Assembly: GCA_033439265.1 (NCBI GenBank)
Contig: JAVTVX010000019.1
Location: forward strand, 8,377,501 to 8,441,500
Direction of reading: 5' to 3'
DNA length: 64,000 nucleotides
Origin: Dillenia suffruticosa
Taxonomy: Eukaryota; Streptophyta; Magnoliopsida; Dilleniales; Dilleniaceae
Position 1 is the stretch's first letter. Each line of letters begins with the position of its first letter. The notes beneath the pieces are model-generated. The model was not told where the DNA came from and did not search any database. It saw nothing but the letters and a program-made list of their open reading frames with translations. The translations under genes were made by a program, and so were the position numbers. Of this stretch, positions 48,146 to 61,100 are shown in pieces.

Positions 48146-48750
48146 GAATTTAATAAGAAATTTTTTATTTCAACTTATTATTACTATATTGTAATTTTTG
48201 CCTAATGTAATTTAATAGTGATATTAATATCTTGCCCTTTTATATTGTAGAAATTATGGAGTATGAAGAGAATCGCATTATTAACATTGAAGAATGAGAA
48301 ATTATTGTGAGAGTTGAAGTTTGAATATCCTAATATTGGAGCTTGCTGGTTGTCATTTATTGTGATTGTTATGGTTTTTTGTTTTACTTTGTTAAATTAA
48401 AATTGTATTCGATAAATAATTTCTATATTATTTGTTTCAATTTTAAATGTATTTTTATGAAGCGATATATAATTTATGATATTATTGTTTGGTTTGATTT
48501 TAAGTGTTTAAAGATAGTTTTAATAAATAAAAGTTGTTTAGACGATCAAAATGAGACTACCAGATATAGTGTGTTTTTGGCACTCACGTTCTTCCTGCAT
48601 TAACTGTTTAGGTAGCTTTAAATGTAAAAGTTGTTAAGGTACTTATGTAAGTTAATATTGTATAATATTACGTAATAAACATGTGAAAAGAATGTGCGGA
48701 TTCATGTAGGATATTCACAAATCTGATCTACATATGACCCTAATATGTAC

Positions 48751-48757
48751 ATCCCTA

Positions 48758-48796
<39 letters not shown>

Positions 48797-50629
48797 CATA
48801 TTCTACTATTCAAAAATATATATCAGTTCAATTGCTTGATGGTTCTCATGTGTCTGTGACACGCATAGGTGCAGTTTATCGTTTATCATCACTTATTCTA
48901 TTTCACAATTAACCAAATCAACAAATTATGATGTAATTTTTTCATCTTCTGAATGTATATTTCAGGATTGAGCAATAACGACAACAATTGGTTGGGGGTA
49001 ATGCTCGGGATAGTCTCTTTTATTTGGATGCAGATTTAGGTTTTAATTCTACTTTTTCTTTCAACCATTGTGATAAATTTGATATAGGACCTTCTTACCT
49101 TGGTCATCCATCTGTGTCTCATTTTGATTTTTATAGTTAAAAATTCTCCAATATTGTTGCCAATAAAGATTATTATTATTATTTTTGTCAAATGTATGTC
49201 CATGTGTTAAACAGCCATGGCTTTCTTTTCCTAAAAATTCCTCTTATTCTTCTTCTCATTGTTTTGAATTAATTCATATTAATTCATGTTGACATTTTGG
49301 GTTCTTTCTCTATAATTTCTAAGAATGGATCACATTATTTTTTAACTATTGTTGATGATTATTCAACTTGTACCTAAGTTTATTTAAAAAAACTTAAATC
49401 TAAAAGTTTCAAGTTGTTAATTTATTTTTTTTAATCAAATCAATCGTCAATTTGACATAATAATTTCTTGTATCATTTCTGAAAATGCGAATATTTTTTC
49501 TTAAACTCCAAATCATATGAATTTCTTTTTAAACAAATTCAAACATGGTTTCATGAAAATAGAATCATTCACCAACATAGTTCTATTGCAACCCCCCAAC
49601 AAAATGGCATTGTAGAGCATAAGTATCAACATTTACTTCATGCTACTAGAACTCTCCGGTTTCAAGCAAGCTTGTCTCTTTCTTTTTGAGGAGAGTGTAT
49701 TCTTACCACTATTTTTCTCATTAAGAAATTTTGAACTTCAATTCTTTAATAAAAATATTGAAGGGTTGACCCTTCAATATTTTTTAGGTATTAAAATTTT
49801 TTGACTCTAAATAAGAAATCTTTCTATATCAATGAAATGAAAATATACTCTTTACATTTTATCCGATTCTAGTACAACTGATTCCTGACCATCTGATTTC
49901 CTATAAAGCAACATTTTCATTTATGATCAAAAGTTAGTACTCCCCTTTTTTATCCAAAAATCTATTGTCATTTCATCTCATCAGTCGTCTTTTGTGTCTC
50001 ATTGTAACATAGCTTGATATTCAATATACTTTAAACACCATAAGTCAATTCAAGCAATTTCCTCATTTCATCTATCTTGATGCTGTCAATCGGGTTCTTC
50101 GTTAACCCAAAAGATTCTATTGGTAAAAGATCATTCCTTTCTTAATCGAGTTTTCTTACTTTAGTTGAATATGCTGAGGTTGTCGATCCACCATCGGTTA
50201 TTTCACCACGTTGGGCTCCAACCCAAAGTCATGGAAAACCAAGAAATAATCTATTGTTTTTTGTTCTTTTGTAAAAGTAGAATATCGTTCGCTTACTGCA
50301 CTTATTGTTGAGCCGCAAAAATTAAAATATCTTCTTTTGGGTTTTGGTTTCAATCATTCACAACCATTTTTGGTCATTGTAATAGCCAAGCTGCTATTCA
50401 TATTGTCAAAAATCATGTTTTTTATAAATACATTGAATATATTGAAATTAATTTTCGTTTTGTTTGAAAAAAAATCAAGTTCATCTTATTGCTCATTCGT
50501 GTCCTATCCATGTTCTGGCGACCAATTGGCAGACCTTTTTATTAAATCACTTGGAGATGACACCTATTGATGATTACTTCAAGAGTTAGGTGCTCTTGAC
50601 GTTTCAATTCCCGCTCCAACTTGAGAGGG
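48751..50629 (+). pseudogene. Ty1/copia pol remnant (protease to RNase H)
   Basis: Continues the copia frame from 33225 (NHI, then CTSLS). A 33-base T run interrupts it at once (48760-48792). Then: LLDGSHVSVTRIGAVYRLS (48835-48885), GAG-pre-integrase (GNARDSLFYLDADLGF-like and LGHPSVSHFDFYS at 49000-49140), integrase (HVDILGSFSIISKNGSHYFL then TIVDDYST at 49285-49370; IATPQQNGIVEH at 49590-49620), little recognisable RT, and RNase H (50280-50560: YRSLTALIVEPQKLKYLL-like, CNSQAAIHIVKNHVFYK-like, QLADLFIKSLGD). Order PR-INT-RT-RH is that of Ty1/copia. A purine-rich tract TTGAGAGGGT at 50621-50630 marks the start of the 3' LTR. Stops and frameshifts are frequent. Confidence 0.85.
48760..48792. 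repeat. T33 homopolymer
   Basis: Uninterrupted run of 33 T just inside the copia fragment after the hAT target duplication. It lies in the copia frame as Phe codons and is probably an expanded short T run. Confidence 0.9.
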
Positions 50630-50849
50630 TGTATTGGATGACATCACAACAGTTGAATATTTTGGATTTATTAGTTTCCTATTTCTAGATTTTTTTTTTT
50701 TTATTTTTTAGTTTTAAATTTACCAATATTTTAAAATTTAATTACTATGAAAAAATGTTAGTTTGTATTTTGATATATATTTAAATTTTCTAATTTGAGA
50801 ATGAACACAATTAATTTTTGATTCATTTTTTTTTTCTTCCATGCAGGAA
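50630..50849. other. Presumed start of the copia 3' LTR
   Basis: Follows the purine tract and begins TGTATTGGATGACATC. No partner LTR was found upstream of 32830, so its far end cannot be placed. AT-rich, no gene. Confidence 0.4.
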
Positions 50850-50960
50850 GTCCATTCACCATTTTTATTTTTATTTTTTATTTTTTTAACTCTCCAACAG
50901 GAATCGAACACGATCTGGTAGACTCGTAGGATTACTGTCCTCTCCATGGTAGCCTCCACT
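50850..50960 (-). repeat. Possible tRNA-derived SINE fragment
   Basis: Minus strand contains GTGTTCGATTCC, a good Pol III B box, about 50 bp after GGAGGCTACCATGGAGAGG, and ends in an A-rich tail (TTAAAAAAATAAAAAATAAA). This is the layout of a plant SINE. The A box is not convincing and no target duplication was identified. Confidence 0.35.
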
Positions 50961-51950
50961 CAAATAATTATTACTATTATCAAAGAACGATGTAGAAATT
51001 TAAAACACTTTGTTTGAAATTTTTTATTTTTATTAAATTTATAAAGCAATATTTTTTTTTCTTTTTTTAATCAATAAAAATTGAGAGAAAAATAAATATT
51101 AACCTTTAAATATAAAATATTTAATTGCTGGGCTGATTAATTTTCAAGCTTTTGATATAATTTCTTAAACCTATATATTCTTTAATTTTATGTTGACCCT
51201 TAAATTATTTATTCGTTGCACTGTTTGTAATTACGTATATTTCTTTAGAGTTATAGTATTATCGACTAACTATTTTCTTGAATTCTATTTTTAACATCCT
51301 TCAAATAGCCCCCAAGAATGTATAATTGTTTGGTTATTTGAACAATTATTGAAAATTTATTTATAAAATACTTTAAAATTATTAACTTAAAATTGAAGTA
51401 TTTTGGAATTATGAAATTAAACAAAAATAATTCTCATTTAGTGTTAGGACATGCCAAAGAAAAAAATTTGATAAATTATATTGGTGACACCTTACTTTTT
51501 TTTTCAGCTAACATTTTAAAATTATTATCAAAAATAATATTTTTGAAACTATTGTGTAACACAAAAATGATGTGTTCTTTTACTTTTCAAACCATATTTT
51601 AGATGATGATTCTAAAACACCGAGTGTGTGATAAAAAATTGAATATTTGAGATGACATTAATATGCTCAAAAAAAAACTTTTTTTATTAAAAATAAATTT
51701 ATTCTGATGTCAATTAAGTGACTATCTTCAATGAATTGATTACCTAGTCAGCGTATTGAATTTTATTAATTAAATTTTTGAATTTGGATTTTAAAAATAA
51801 AAAATTAGGTATCGGAAGAGATCATTTTTGAATGATTTGAAAGTTTATTTGAGATAGATCGGTCAAAACTAATAAATTACTTATCGATAGAATTTGGGGG
51901 TTTAAGCCCATTTTAATGAAGTCCAAACGCCCCTGACCAGGCCCAGGTGG
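50961..51950. other. AT-rich intergenic DNA upstream of RPT1
   Basis: About 1 kb without recognisable genes or elements; a 69-codon ORF at 51393 shows nothing familiar. It would include the distal promoter of RPT1. Confidence 0.5.
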
Positions 51951-51954
51951 AAAT

Positions 51955-51957
<3 letters not shown>

Positions 51958-51996
<39 letters not shown>
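51958..51996. promoter_or_regulatory. CT/GA microsatellite in the RPT1 promoter or 5' UTR
   Basis: About 19 TC units, 108 bp upstream of the RPT1 start codon. Such CT tracts are common in plant core promoters and 5' leaders. No clear TATA box is obvious in the immediate upstream sequence. Confidence 0.6.
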
Positions 51997-52000
<4 letters not shown>

Positions 52001-52103
52001 CCTTAATGAAGTGTGAAACAAGAAACAAGAGAAATTTAAAAAGAAGAGAGTAGGTTTGGACGTGGAAGGAGTTGCAGAGAAAGAGGTGAGCATCAATCAA
52101 AGA

Positions 52104-55100
52104 ATGGCAAGGGAAATAGAAGACGAGATCAAGGAAGAGAAGAACCCGCCTCCCCTCGATGAAGGCGATATCGCTCTTCTCAAGACTTACGTCAGTCTCC
52201 TTCTTTCCTCCTTTAAAACCCTAGTTTTGTCTTCTTTCTTCTTAATTTTCATTTTTGGTGTTGTTGAACAGGGATTGGGGCCTTATTCAACAAGCATCAA
52301 GAAAACCGAGAAGGAGATTAAGGATATGGCCAAAAGGGTCAACGATTTGTGTGGTATGTTTATTCTTCTTCTCTTCATCTCCTACCTCAGCCTCGTATAC
52401 TGCGAATTCGATTGTTTTTATGGCGATGTTCGAATTTCTAATTTAGTTGAATCAAAACACATAGTTATTGCAGAGGCAGAAAATGATTATACGGGGTTTT
52501 AAGGCTATCGACTAGAAAACTTAAGAACATGCCTTAATCATGGTTAGTGAGAGGGAATGCGAGCAAAAAAGTGTTGAGATCCCACTTAACCTATGAACAA
52601 ATGGATGACAAACTCCTAACTTTGGTGCTAATTTCCTATTAAATCCATGTTTGTGGAGCCAGGTTACTCAATTGATGCCCCATCATTTTTTTATTTATCT
52701 AGATATTTTATTCTATTTTATTTTATTTTTTGTTTGTACACATGGGTTCTAGAAATTGTTAATGTTGAAAATGGTTTAACTGTCCACCTAAAAGATGGCC
52801 TATGCAATTTAAGAAGGCAGAGACAAGTATCATTATAGATAAGATATGGTTCGAAATTTAATTGGTTGAAGGTAAATGCGATGGTGGAGTGCTAGAATTA
52901 GGTAGCTTATCATAATATTGAGCTTTTTTCGAAAGGATTCTGTTGTTGTTGAAAATGAAAATATTAGTTATGGACCTTGCATAGCGGAGTGTTTGTGGAT
53001 TCTCTAAGGAGGTGAGTGAGCATCCTCTAGAGATTCTTAGGGAGTTGGCAGAGCCAGAAAATTTTGGGTGGGTGGATACTTGGATTGCATACCCTTCATA
53101 TTTAGCACTCTCACGTGAAAAATTGATAAATATGCAAAAGAAATTACTGAGTTGAAATTGAACAAAAAAAAGGTTCAATAATTTGAACCTATTACATCTT
53201 CAACGATCCATATTGAACCGAAAACAGAAAACTGCATAATGTCATCAAATTGACCACATTTTGATCACAAGCAACAAAAAAATTTAGTAGAAAAAATGAC
53301 ATAATAAATTAGTAGTAACAAATAAATTAGAATCACAATACAAGAGTATTCTTAATCTTGGTATTGTTATTCTTCAAATGTCATTTTTGCCAAGATGTAA
53401 TCATAATGCATCACTAGCTCTTATAAAGTTTGATCTGAAACTAAGCAAAAGCATTTTCTATTATGGTCATATATAAGCATATATAAGTATATATAAGCAT
53501 GTCCTATGAATAAAGCAAACAAAAGTAGTTGTCACATGATTAAACAATTTGTTTAATGTTAACTTTAACAAGTATCTGTTTATATATAAGTAGCTGCATA
53601 TTTTTAACATTCTAAAAGTCATTGGGACATTTTATTATATCCGTGGGTGGGTCAAATGTTTGTGGGTGAAACTTTTAGGGGAGAAATTACATTTAGAATT
53701 TTTTTCATAAAATTTTTAGTGGACTAATTTTTTCTTAAAATTTCAAGGGACTGATTATGATCTTTATGGGGACCGTTTATAATTTTTATGGTGGGGACAT
53801 CATTTGGAGTTAAGCATAATTTTAATAATAGTAAAAAAAAATTTCAGGGGGCAGTTGGCCCCCTGTCTCCTGCCTATCTCCACCTCTGTGGGGAGTGATT
53901 GCGATCGAAATCATGTTGCTGATTCTCTGGCCTTATTCCAACATGGCGTACATCATGAACACATCATTAAATTCATTCTTGTCCAATTCTTTGCTGGCAT
54001 GGGGCATGGGTTCCATCAATTTTGCAAAATCCTCAAACACCCTCTGAAGTCAGGTCTTGCCTTTCATGCTCATCAATTCTGTTACGGATATCTTGCCGTC
54101 TCTCCCACTTTTAGCAATGAAACCATCTTTCAGGGCAATGATTTCATGTTGAAACCATTTTTCTTATAGGTAGAAGGGGGAACCCCTTGAGTCATTCACA
54201 AGGCAGGTCAAGGCTGTTTAATGAAAAATGGATTCATTTTGACCCCAAAATTCAATTTAGAAATTAACACCAAAAATAGGATCTTTGTCTCCTTTGTGGT
54301 GAGGGGGCTTAGTTTATTAGAAAATTTAGTTGCCCATTAATTTATGATCTGACTTTGCATGTTCTGTTCATTATGAGAAGTCACTGAAGGAATCTTGGAT
54401 ATTAACATGACTATGAGAACTTTTTTCTTTTTAATTCTCTCATCCTCATCAAATTGTAAAAGTTGGGGAACATATTGTATTCAATTTGGCAGTCAGTAGT
54501 TGCTTGGCTTTGAGCTGTTTTCATTTTTCCTGTATAAGCTGATAGAATGATGGACTCCTTTGTGCCTTTTAAAGTTATTGTACTAAAGGACATTCTTGGA
54601 ACTTCTTAGTGTTTCCTGATTTGCTTGGTTTAGAAAGGTTTATATCCATATCTTTTCAACATCCTTCCGTTGGATAGGATAGGGTTTAAGTGAATTGAGC
54701 CTAAAAGCTTAAGCTGAAGCTGTCTGACTTGGTTCATCCAATTTTATATGTTGATTATGATCGTGCCCCGAAATCCTTTCATATTATCTATTTTTCATCT
54801 GTGTTCTTTACTTTTCAAAATCAGTGATGACCTTCAGTGTATTGATCTATTACAATTCTGTATCCATGACCCATGTATTTGTTATCATTGTTGATGGGGA
54901 GGTGTCTATTACATTTCAACCATGAATACAGCCACACTAGGGTGTCTCCTTTCCATCAAAATTGAAAAATTTTCCTCTGCCGAAACTTTATGGTGGTACA
55001 AGATGCATAAGTACAAAGTTGAAGATGTAGGGTCTCAGTCAATGAAGAAAAAAGCAGGAGTTTCTTTTCCACTAAGAAATTCTAAAAATCTCTCCTTCCA

Positions 55101-58100
55101 AGAATTAGAACACAACCACTAATATTTTTTTCCTATGAGTGTTGAAATTCTTATTCTGATTAACATTCTGCACTCTTTACTTTAAATATTTTCTCTAGTT
55201 TCTGATTTTTATTGTTTTTGTTCTTAATTATGTCAGTAATAGTGCATTTTTTGTTGTCATCTTGCAACAGGAATAAAGGAATCTGACACTGGCCTAGCTG
55301 CACCCAGCCAGTGGGACCTTGTTTCTGATAAGCAAATGATGCAAGAGGAACAGCCACTTCAGGTTTATTTATGTAAAAATTGTTGTGTGGTGTTATCTAT
55401 TCCATGCAGCAAGCTTCTGATGTGCTAATATTGTGGTTGCCAGGTTGCAAGATGCACAAAGATTATCAACCAGAATTCTGAAGATGCCAAGTATGTTATC
55501 AATGTGAAGCAAATTGCAAAGGTATTTTTTTTTCTTTGTAATTTTTATTCTTGAATGGAGCTCTCTCCTAAGCATTGTGAAATACTAACATGCCTATTGT
55601 GTGCTTTAGGCTGTAAAGGGTGCACCCTCCTGGTGCTTTCTTTATTTATATTCTTTTTTTTTTTTTTTTTTTAATTCCAAAAGGATGCCTACTCTGTGTT
55701 ATATATGTATACTTGGGTACTAATATATTTGAATTGTTGGATGTTTCCTTGTTGATTTTTTCTTAGCCAACCTAATTTTAGATCAGTTGAACAAGGTATC
55801 CCTGAACTTTTGTGCTTTTGGGAGAATAATCAGGTACTATGATGAATATTTACAATAAAAATTTTTGCCAATAGGGGCTTTGTTGAAGGATGTTCTATTT
55901 GTGTTAATAGTTACAATAAATTTTGCAAAGTTCACTTGTTATCTTGGGGACTTATGAGGATTGTCTTCAGTGACGAGTCCATGCTAAGTGAACACAGTGG
56001 TGGAGAATTACCAGAAATTTTTTTTCCAGATGCATATTTCTTTTTAATGGGTGATACCTACTTCTTATTTCTGTGGAAGTTATGATACTGTCCTTTCTTT
56101 TGAAGCCACTTTTCAATAACGTTGTGCTAGGAACTAGTTGATCTCCACAGAAATTTTAGACTTTCTGTTTTATTCTATTTTCTTTTGGGAACACTGCTGT
56201 GTTCTGTATCAAATCTTTAAATTGTTCACTGGTAAATTGCCAAAAGGAGTTCTGCTCAAATCTATCTGTCCTATGGCAAATAAAAACACTTCAATATTTG
56301 GTTTGAAGCAAAGAGAATTCAGTTGCAAATGATTGAATTGAAGAATTTATTATTTTTGGATTTGGTTCCGAGCAGAGTGTAAAGGAATATGAGAAACACA
56401 TGCTTAACTTATCATGTAGGATGCTTGTATCTTATTTAGTTTACTTCTTTTATACATCTCTCGGTATTTCCCGCATATTCTTCACCTAAGAAACAGTAAA
56501 ACCTGCTGATGTATATTTTTACTTCAGTAAATGGATGCGTGTTCTTCTGACTATTCTTCATCTACAATGCTAAAGTTTGTTGTAGGGCTTGGCGACAAAG
56601 TGTCCCCGACAGATATAGAGGAAGGAATGCGTGTGGGGTAAGATATCTTTTTATTTTCATTGCAAGCTTTCTTACATGTACTCTTTGAATCTTCTGAAGG
56701 TCCAGCCACTATTCAAAGGAGCTTGTGGTTCCTTCTTGTTCCTTCATACTACATTTTGGCCGTTGGTTTCGTTTTCAAGATATTCATGCTTTCCTTTGTT
56801 GGTTATTTCTTTGTAATAAGACTCTCCATGGTTGAACTCATGAAAAAAAGTTTCATCCTTCAGTCTTTCTGAAGATATAATAATGCAAATCAGAAACGAA
56901 CTAATAGAAAGATCCTGAGTGGAAAGATAATTATCATCGCTTTGCTTACCTAGTTCAAAGAATTTCTTTCGTTTGTTTATTTTTCCTGTAAGTGAGCTTA
57001 TATTGAAATTTTTTTCCTTGTATAAAATGGAGGGGTCTATTAATGTGTGCCTAAGGGCATGAGGGTTTTAGTATTCGGATGCAGAACTTCGTATAAAATT
57101 GCTCTACTTTTTTAGTTGAGGTTCTAAGGATTCTTAATTATATCACTGTTTGATCGAATATGAACGTTTTGGTATCTTGGTTATGTCATTTCCATATACT
57201 GTTTATGGGAGAGAGAGAGGTAAAATATAATCCATTTCTTTCACCTGATTTGAAGTGCTAGCTAATGCATGTATTGTGCTTAAGAAGAGTTATCAAAGAA
57301 TGGAATACCAATCCAAGTTCATGTGTTTCATTCGTAATTATTTTTTTCCATAAAAATAGCCATGTGTGTATTTCTACCTTAACATCGTAGTTCTGTCATT
57401 TGGAGTTTATTGGGTTTGTGGTTGGGTAGGTGGCTAGCCATATGTTTTTCCCTAGCCAATACATGTATCGTGCTCATAATTACACGGATCACAGTATTGT
57501 TTGGTATGAGTATGGCTACGGACATGCAGTACTACACTTTTCCTGGTACAGGGTAGGAGTTAGGCTTAGTTGATTCGTTTTTTAGGATCGAAATTCGCTG
57601 ATTTTGAATGCTACGCATAAAACTCCTAAGCAATATGAACCCCGTAGACAATGACTTTAGAGAGATGCTTTGATTTAAGACAAGACAGTGAACTAGCTGG
57701 CTTTATTTAAAAAAAAAAAAAACTGTATTCAAATTTCATAGATAACGATCTCGTTACTTTCATTGATCTAAAAAGCAATTAAGGAGTTGTTGAACCTCCA
57801 TAGCGTTGGAACTAGAAACCACCTAATTGGCACCCACCACCCTCTCCCTTGTCAATATATACAGTCTCAAAAAATTGTGAAGCTTAAATGCATAAGTGCA
57901 ACAACGTAACTCGAAATACAAATTGAGATAATAATTCGAATTCAAATTTTTAGAAATTAAATTTATCAAAGAAAAATGACATAATCATAAATATAACAAA
58001 ATCGCAAAACACATTCATAGTTCAATACTTCAATCATAAAATAACAAAAACACCAAGGTTCATTGATTAAAATATCTAAGTTGTCTTATTCTACTTCTAG

Positions 58101-61100
58101 ACAAAAATTTGTGCCGACTCAGAGTTGGTACAAACTGTAAACACGCCTCTTAAAATTGGTATTTTTTCCCCTTTAAACGTCTCTTCTCCTTGGTTACTTT
58201 CTTCTTCTTCTTCTTCTTCTTCTTCTTCTTCAACCTTCATCGACTTTCCTTTTCGACAGCTTCTTTTCACTTCTGATCGGCAAAATAAGACCACCAGCCA
58301 CTCCTGACAGTTCTGACCCACCTATTCTCCATTTTTTAACTGGAATATATTTTTCTTGTCACTTGTGAAGACCATGCGCTGCTATTCTGGTTTCTGATCT
58401 TCACGAAACCACCACCATTCTAGTATCAGGCTTCTCTCTCAATTTCAGTGGTTATTTGCTCCAAACAAGGTTGTTTTACAGGTTTCAATGCAACCTCTTC
58501 TCTTTCCGTTTTCTTCGTCCCTTGTTATTTTGGCTACCAGATGAATTGTATCATTCAATCTCTACTATGCTATTGTGCTTCTTTTATTGGTTTGCTACTA
58601 TGTTTAAGACTTTAAGTTAGAAATGCTACTTTGACCATTTGGGGTTGCAAAAGATTCATGTTTGGCAACTTGTTCCGAAATGTGGAATGTAAGAGGTTTG
58701 AGCAATCTGTGTAACTATTATCATGCTCAAGTACAGTAATCAAAGAATGGAAAACTATCCAAGTTCATGTTTTTTGCTTTCTTGATTATTTTTTCCCTTA
58801 AAAATTAGCACACAAATATTTCTATCTTAACATTGTAGTTATGTCATTTCCGGTTTATTTGGTTTGTGATTGAGTTGGTGTTTTTGACATTTATTTTTGC
58901 ATGACAGCTGGTGTAGAGCCTATCATTAAAATTGTTTCTCCAACTCTTTTCCATTAAACAAAGTAATAACTGCTGGTCGATTACTTAGATGGTACTAGCA
59001 TGGATCATGGACTCACTAGGGTTTGTTGTATGTTGTTTGTTTGTCTTTCAAGGTTGAATATTAGAACTATGATGTATGAGTAAATGTCTCTAGTCTCTGG
59101 GGGTGGTGGAAGAGGTGGCTTGCTTGCTCTGGCAGGAAGCTGAGGCCATGAACTGTTTATTACATGTAGGCATTGGGGGTGATGTTTTCTTGAAGGTATG
59201 GAGAGGCACAGATTCCCAAGAGGATGTAATTTTTTGATTGGCTAGTGAAAGTGATCCATGATAAGATCTTTCATTTGGTATAAACTTATTAAAAGTGGGA
59301 AGATTGCTGTTAATGAGTGCTGTTCTTTGAGGTAGGAAGAGAATGGATGAGTCATCTTTCACCATATCAACTGTTTGCCAGATCTAAGTTGTGGTCCTTG
59401 TTGCTTCCAATTTTTGGGGCAGCATGGCTTGTGCCCAGTCTGAATTCCTTCCCTTTTTTGGATAAAGGATCATCTCCTGTAGCGGGCAATTCTCCTGTGC
59501 TTTTGTCAAACTGCATGATTGGAGAGGGAGTACTTTGATACGAGATTTTAATGTAGCTGAACTTGGGTTTTTATTCTGAGTGGCTTCTATAATCTTTAAT
59601 ACTTTGTCTCTGACTTTTAGACTTCTTGAGTACTAATTGTGCTCATGTTCTTATGTGGCCAGCCGTGTTGCTTATGGTCATAGGGCCTGTTTGACTGAAA
59701 AGTAGGAGCTCAAAGTGTTTCAATTACTTCAGATCTGAAAAGAAATATCTGAAAGAGTAAAATTTTCAGATAATGATGCTTTAAAGATCTAACCATTTAC
59801 ATTCAGACAGATATTTAAATTATTTTACTGTTCTACAGGAGAAGGTTGCAGCTTGTTATCTTAAATGTATCTTGAAAATATTTATGGAATTTTAGATATT
59901 TCGCTATTGCCATGCCATCTTTACGAAGTAGACTTGATATTGAAGTTAAGTTTGAACTTTGAGCTGGTTATCAAGTGTCATGTTAGTCATTTCGTTCAAT
60001 AAGTTCCGGGAGGAATAATAAAGAAAATAAAAATTTCTGGTTCATATAATTTGTGGTGACCTGTATTGGTGTGACATTTTTTAAGTTCAAGCAAGCTCAT
60101 AATTTTCTGTATATGGTATTCATTTGGCCTGGTTGTTGTGCTGTCATTACAGTGTGGATCGCAACAAGTACCAGATCCAAATACCTTTGCCTCCAAAGAT
60201 TGATCCTAGCGTCACTATGATGACGGTAGAGGAGAAACCTGATGTGACATACAATGATGTCGGTGGATGTAAGGAGCAAATTGAAAAGATGAGAGAAGTG
60301 TGTAATAATTTCCCCATTTCTTGAGGGATTTTTTTTTTCCTGCCAACTTATTTATATTATAAATATTTGATAAGAACTTATTGAAATGAAAATCTCTTCA
60401 ATTTACTCTTTCATCAATTTTCCTGATGTTGTTAGCATTAATTGATTAGGTTGTGGAGCTGCCTATGCTTCACCCTGAGAAGTTTGTGAAACTTGGAATT
60501 GATCCTCCCAAGGGGGTTCTTTGTTATGGGCCTCCTGGTACTGGTAAAACTCTATTAGCCAGAGCTGTGGCCAATAGAACTGATGCATGTTTCATTCGTG
60601 TGATTGGAAGTGAGCTTGTTCAGAAATATGTGGGCGAGGGAGCTCGGATGGTTCGTGAATTATTTCAGGTTTGTTCTGCATGGCTGATGATAAAAACTTG
60701 TCTTTTTCTAACACTTTCATTGAGGATTATCTTTTAAATATTCTTGATTTTGTTACAGATGGCAAGGTCGAAGAAGGCTTGTATAGTGTTCTTTGATGAA
60801 GTTGATGCCATTGGAGGAGCTCGTTTCGATGATGGTGTAGGCGGAGACAATGAAGTTCAGCGCACTATGCTTGAGATTGTGAATCAGCTTGATGGGTTTG
60901 ATGCTCGTGGGAACATCAAAGTGTTAATGGCAACAAATAGGTAAAACTCACTATCCAAAACAACTTATTTGTCTTCAGTTTGTGTGGCCCTTGATCTGCT
61001 GGTTCTGGGAAACTTATGACTCTCACGTATCGGTCTTTATTATTGGGCTGTCAACTGGATTGGAAAATGAATTTGTTCTTATAGTGTGTTAATCTACTAT

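Larger units (their letters stand above)
33234..48742 (+). mobile_element. hAT (Ac-like) DNA transposon containing a LINE and a CACTA element
   Basis: It starts TAGGGCTATG at 33234 and ends CATATGACCCTA at 48742, a short TAGGG/CCCTA inverted end. The same eight bases ATATGTAC lie immediately outside both ends (33226-33233 and 48743-48750), as expected for hAT. Subterminal sequences on both sides carry GGATAT and CAAATCTG-like motifs (33300-33420, 48690-48740). The transposase gene is in two parts (about 37660-38961 and 47412-48145). Without the LINE (about 2.5 kb) and the CACTA element (8.4 kb) the hAT element would be about 4.5 kb, a normal size. It is inserted in a copia protease. Confidence 0.92.

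Noticed and set aside
48751-48757. ATCCCTA as the right end of the hAT element
   Set aside because: It pairs visually with TAGGG at the left end, but the 8-bp duplication ATATGTAC places the true end at 48742; this sequence is copia coding DNA.
53804-54169. 121-codon ORF with [16 protein letters not shown], resembling the RNase H-like end of some LINEs
   Set aside because: The match is one short motif, partly within the candidate non-autonomous element; not enough to call a LINE.
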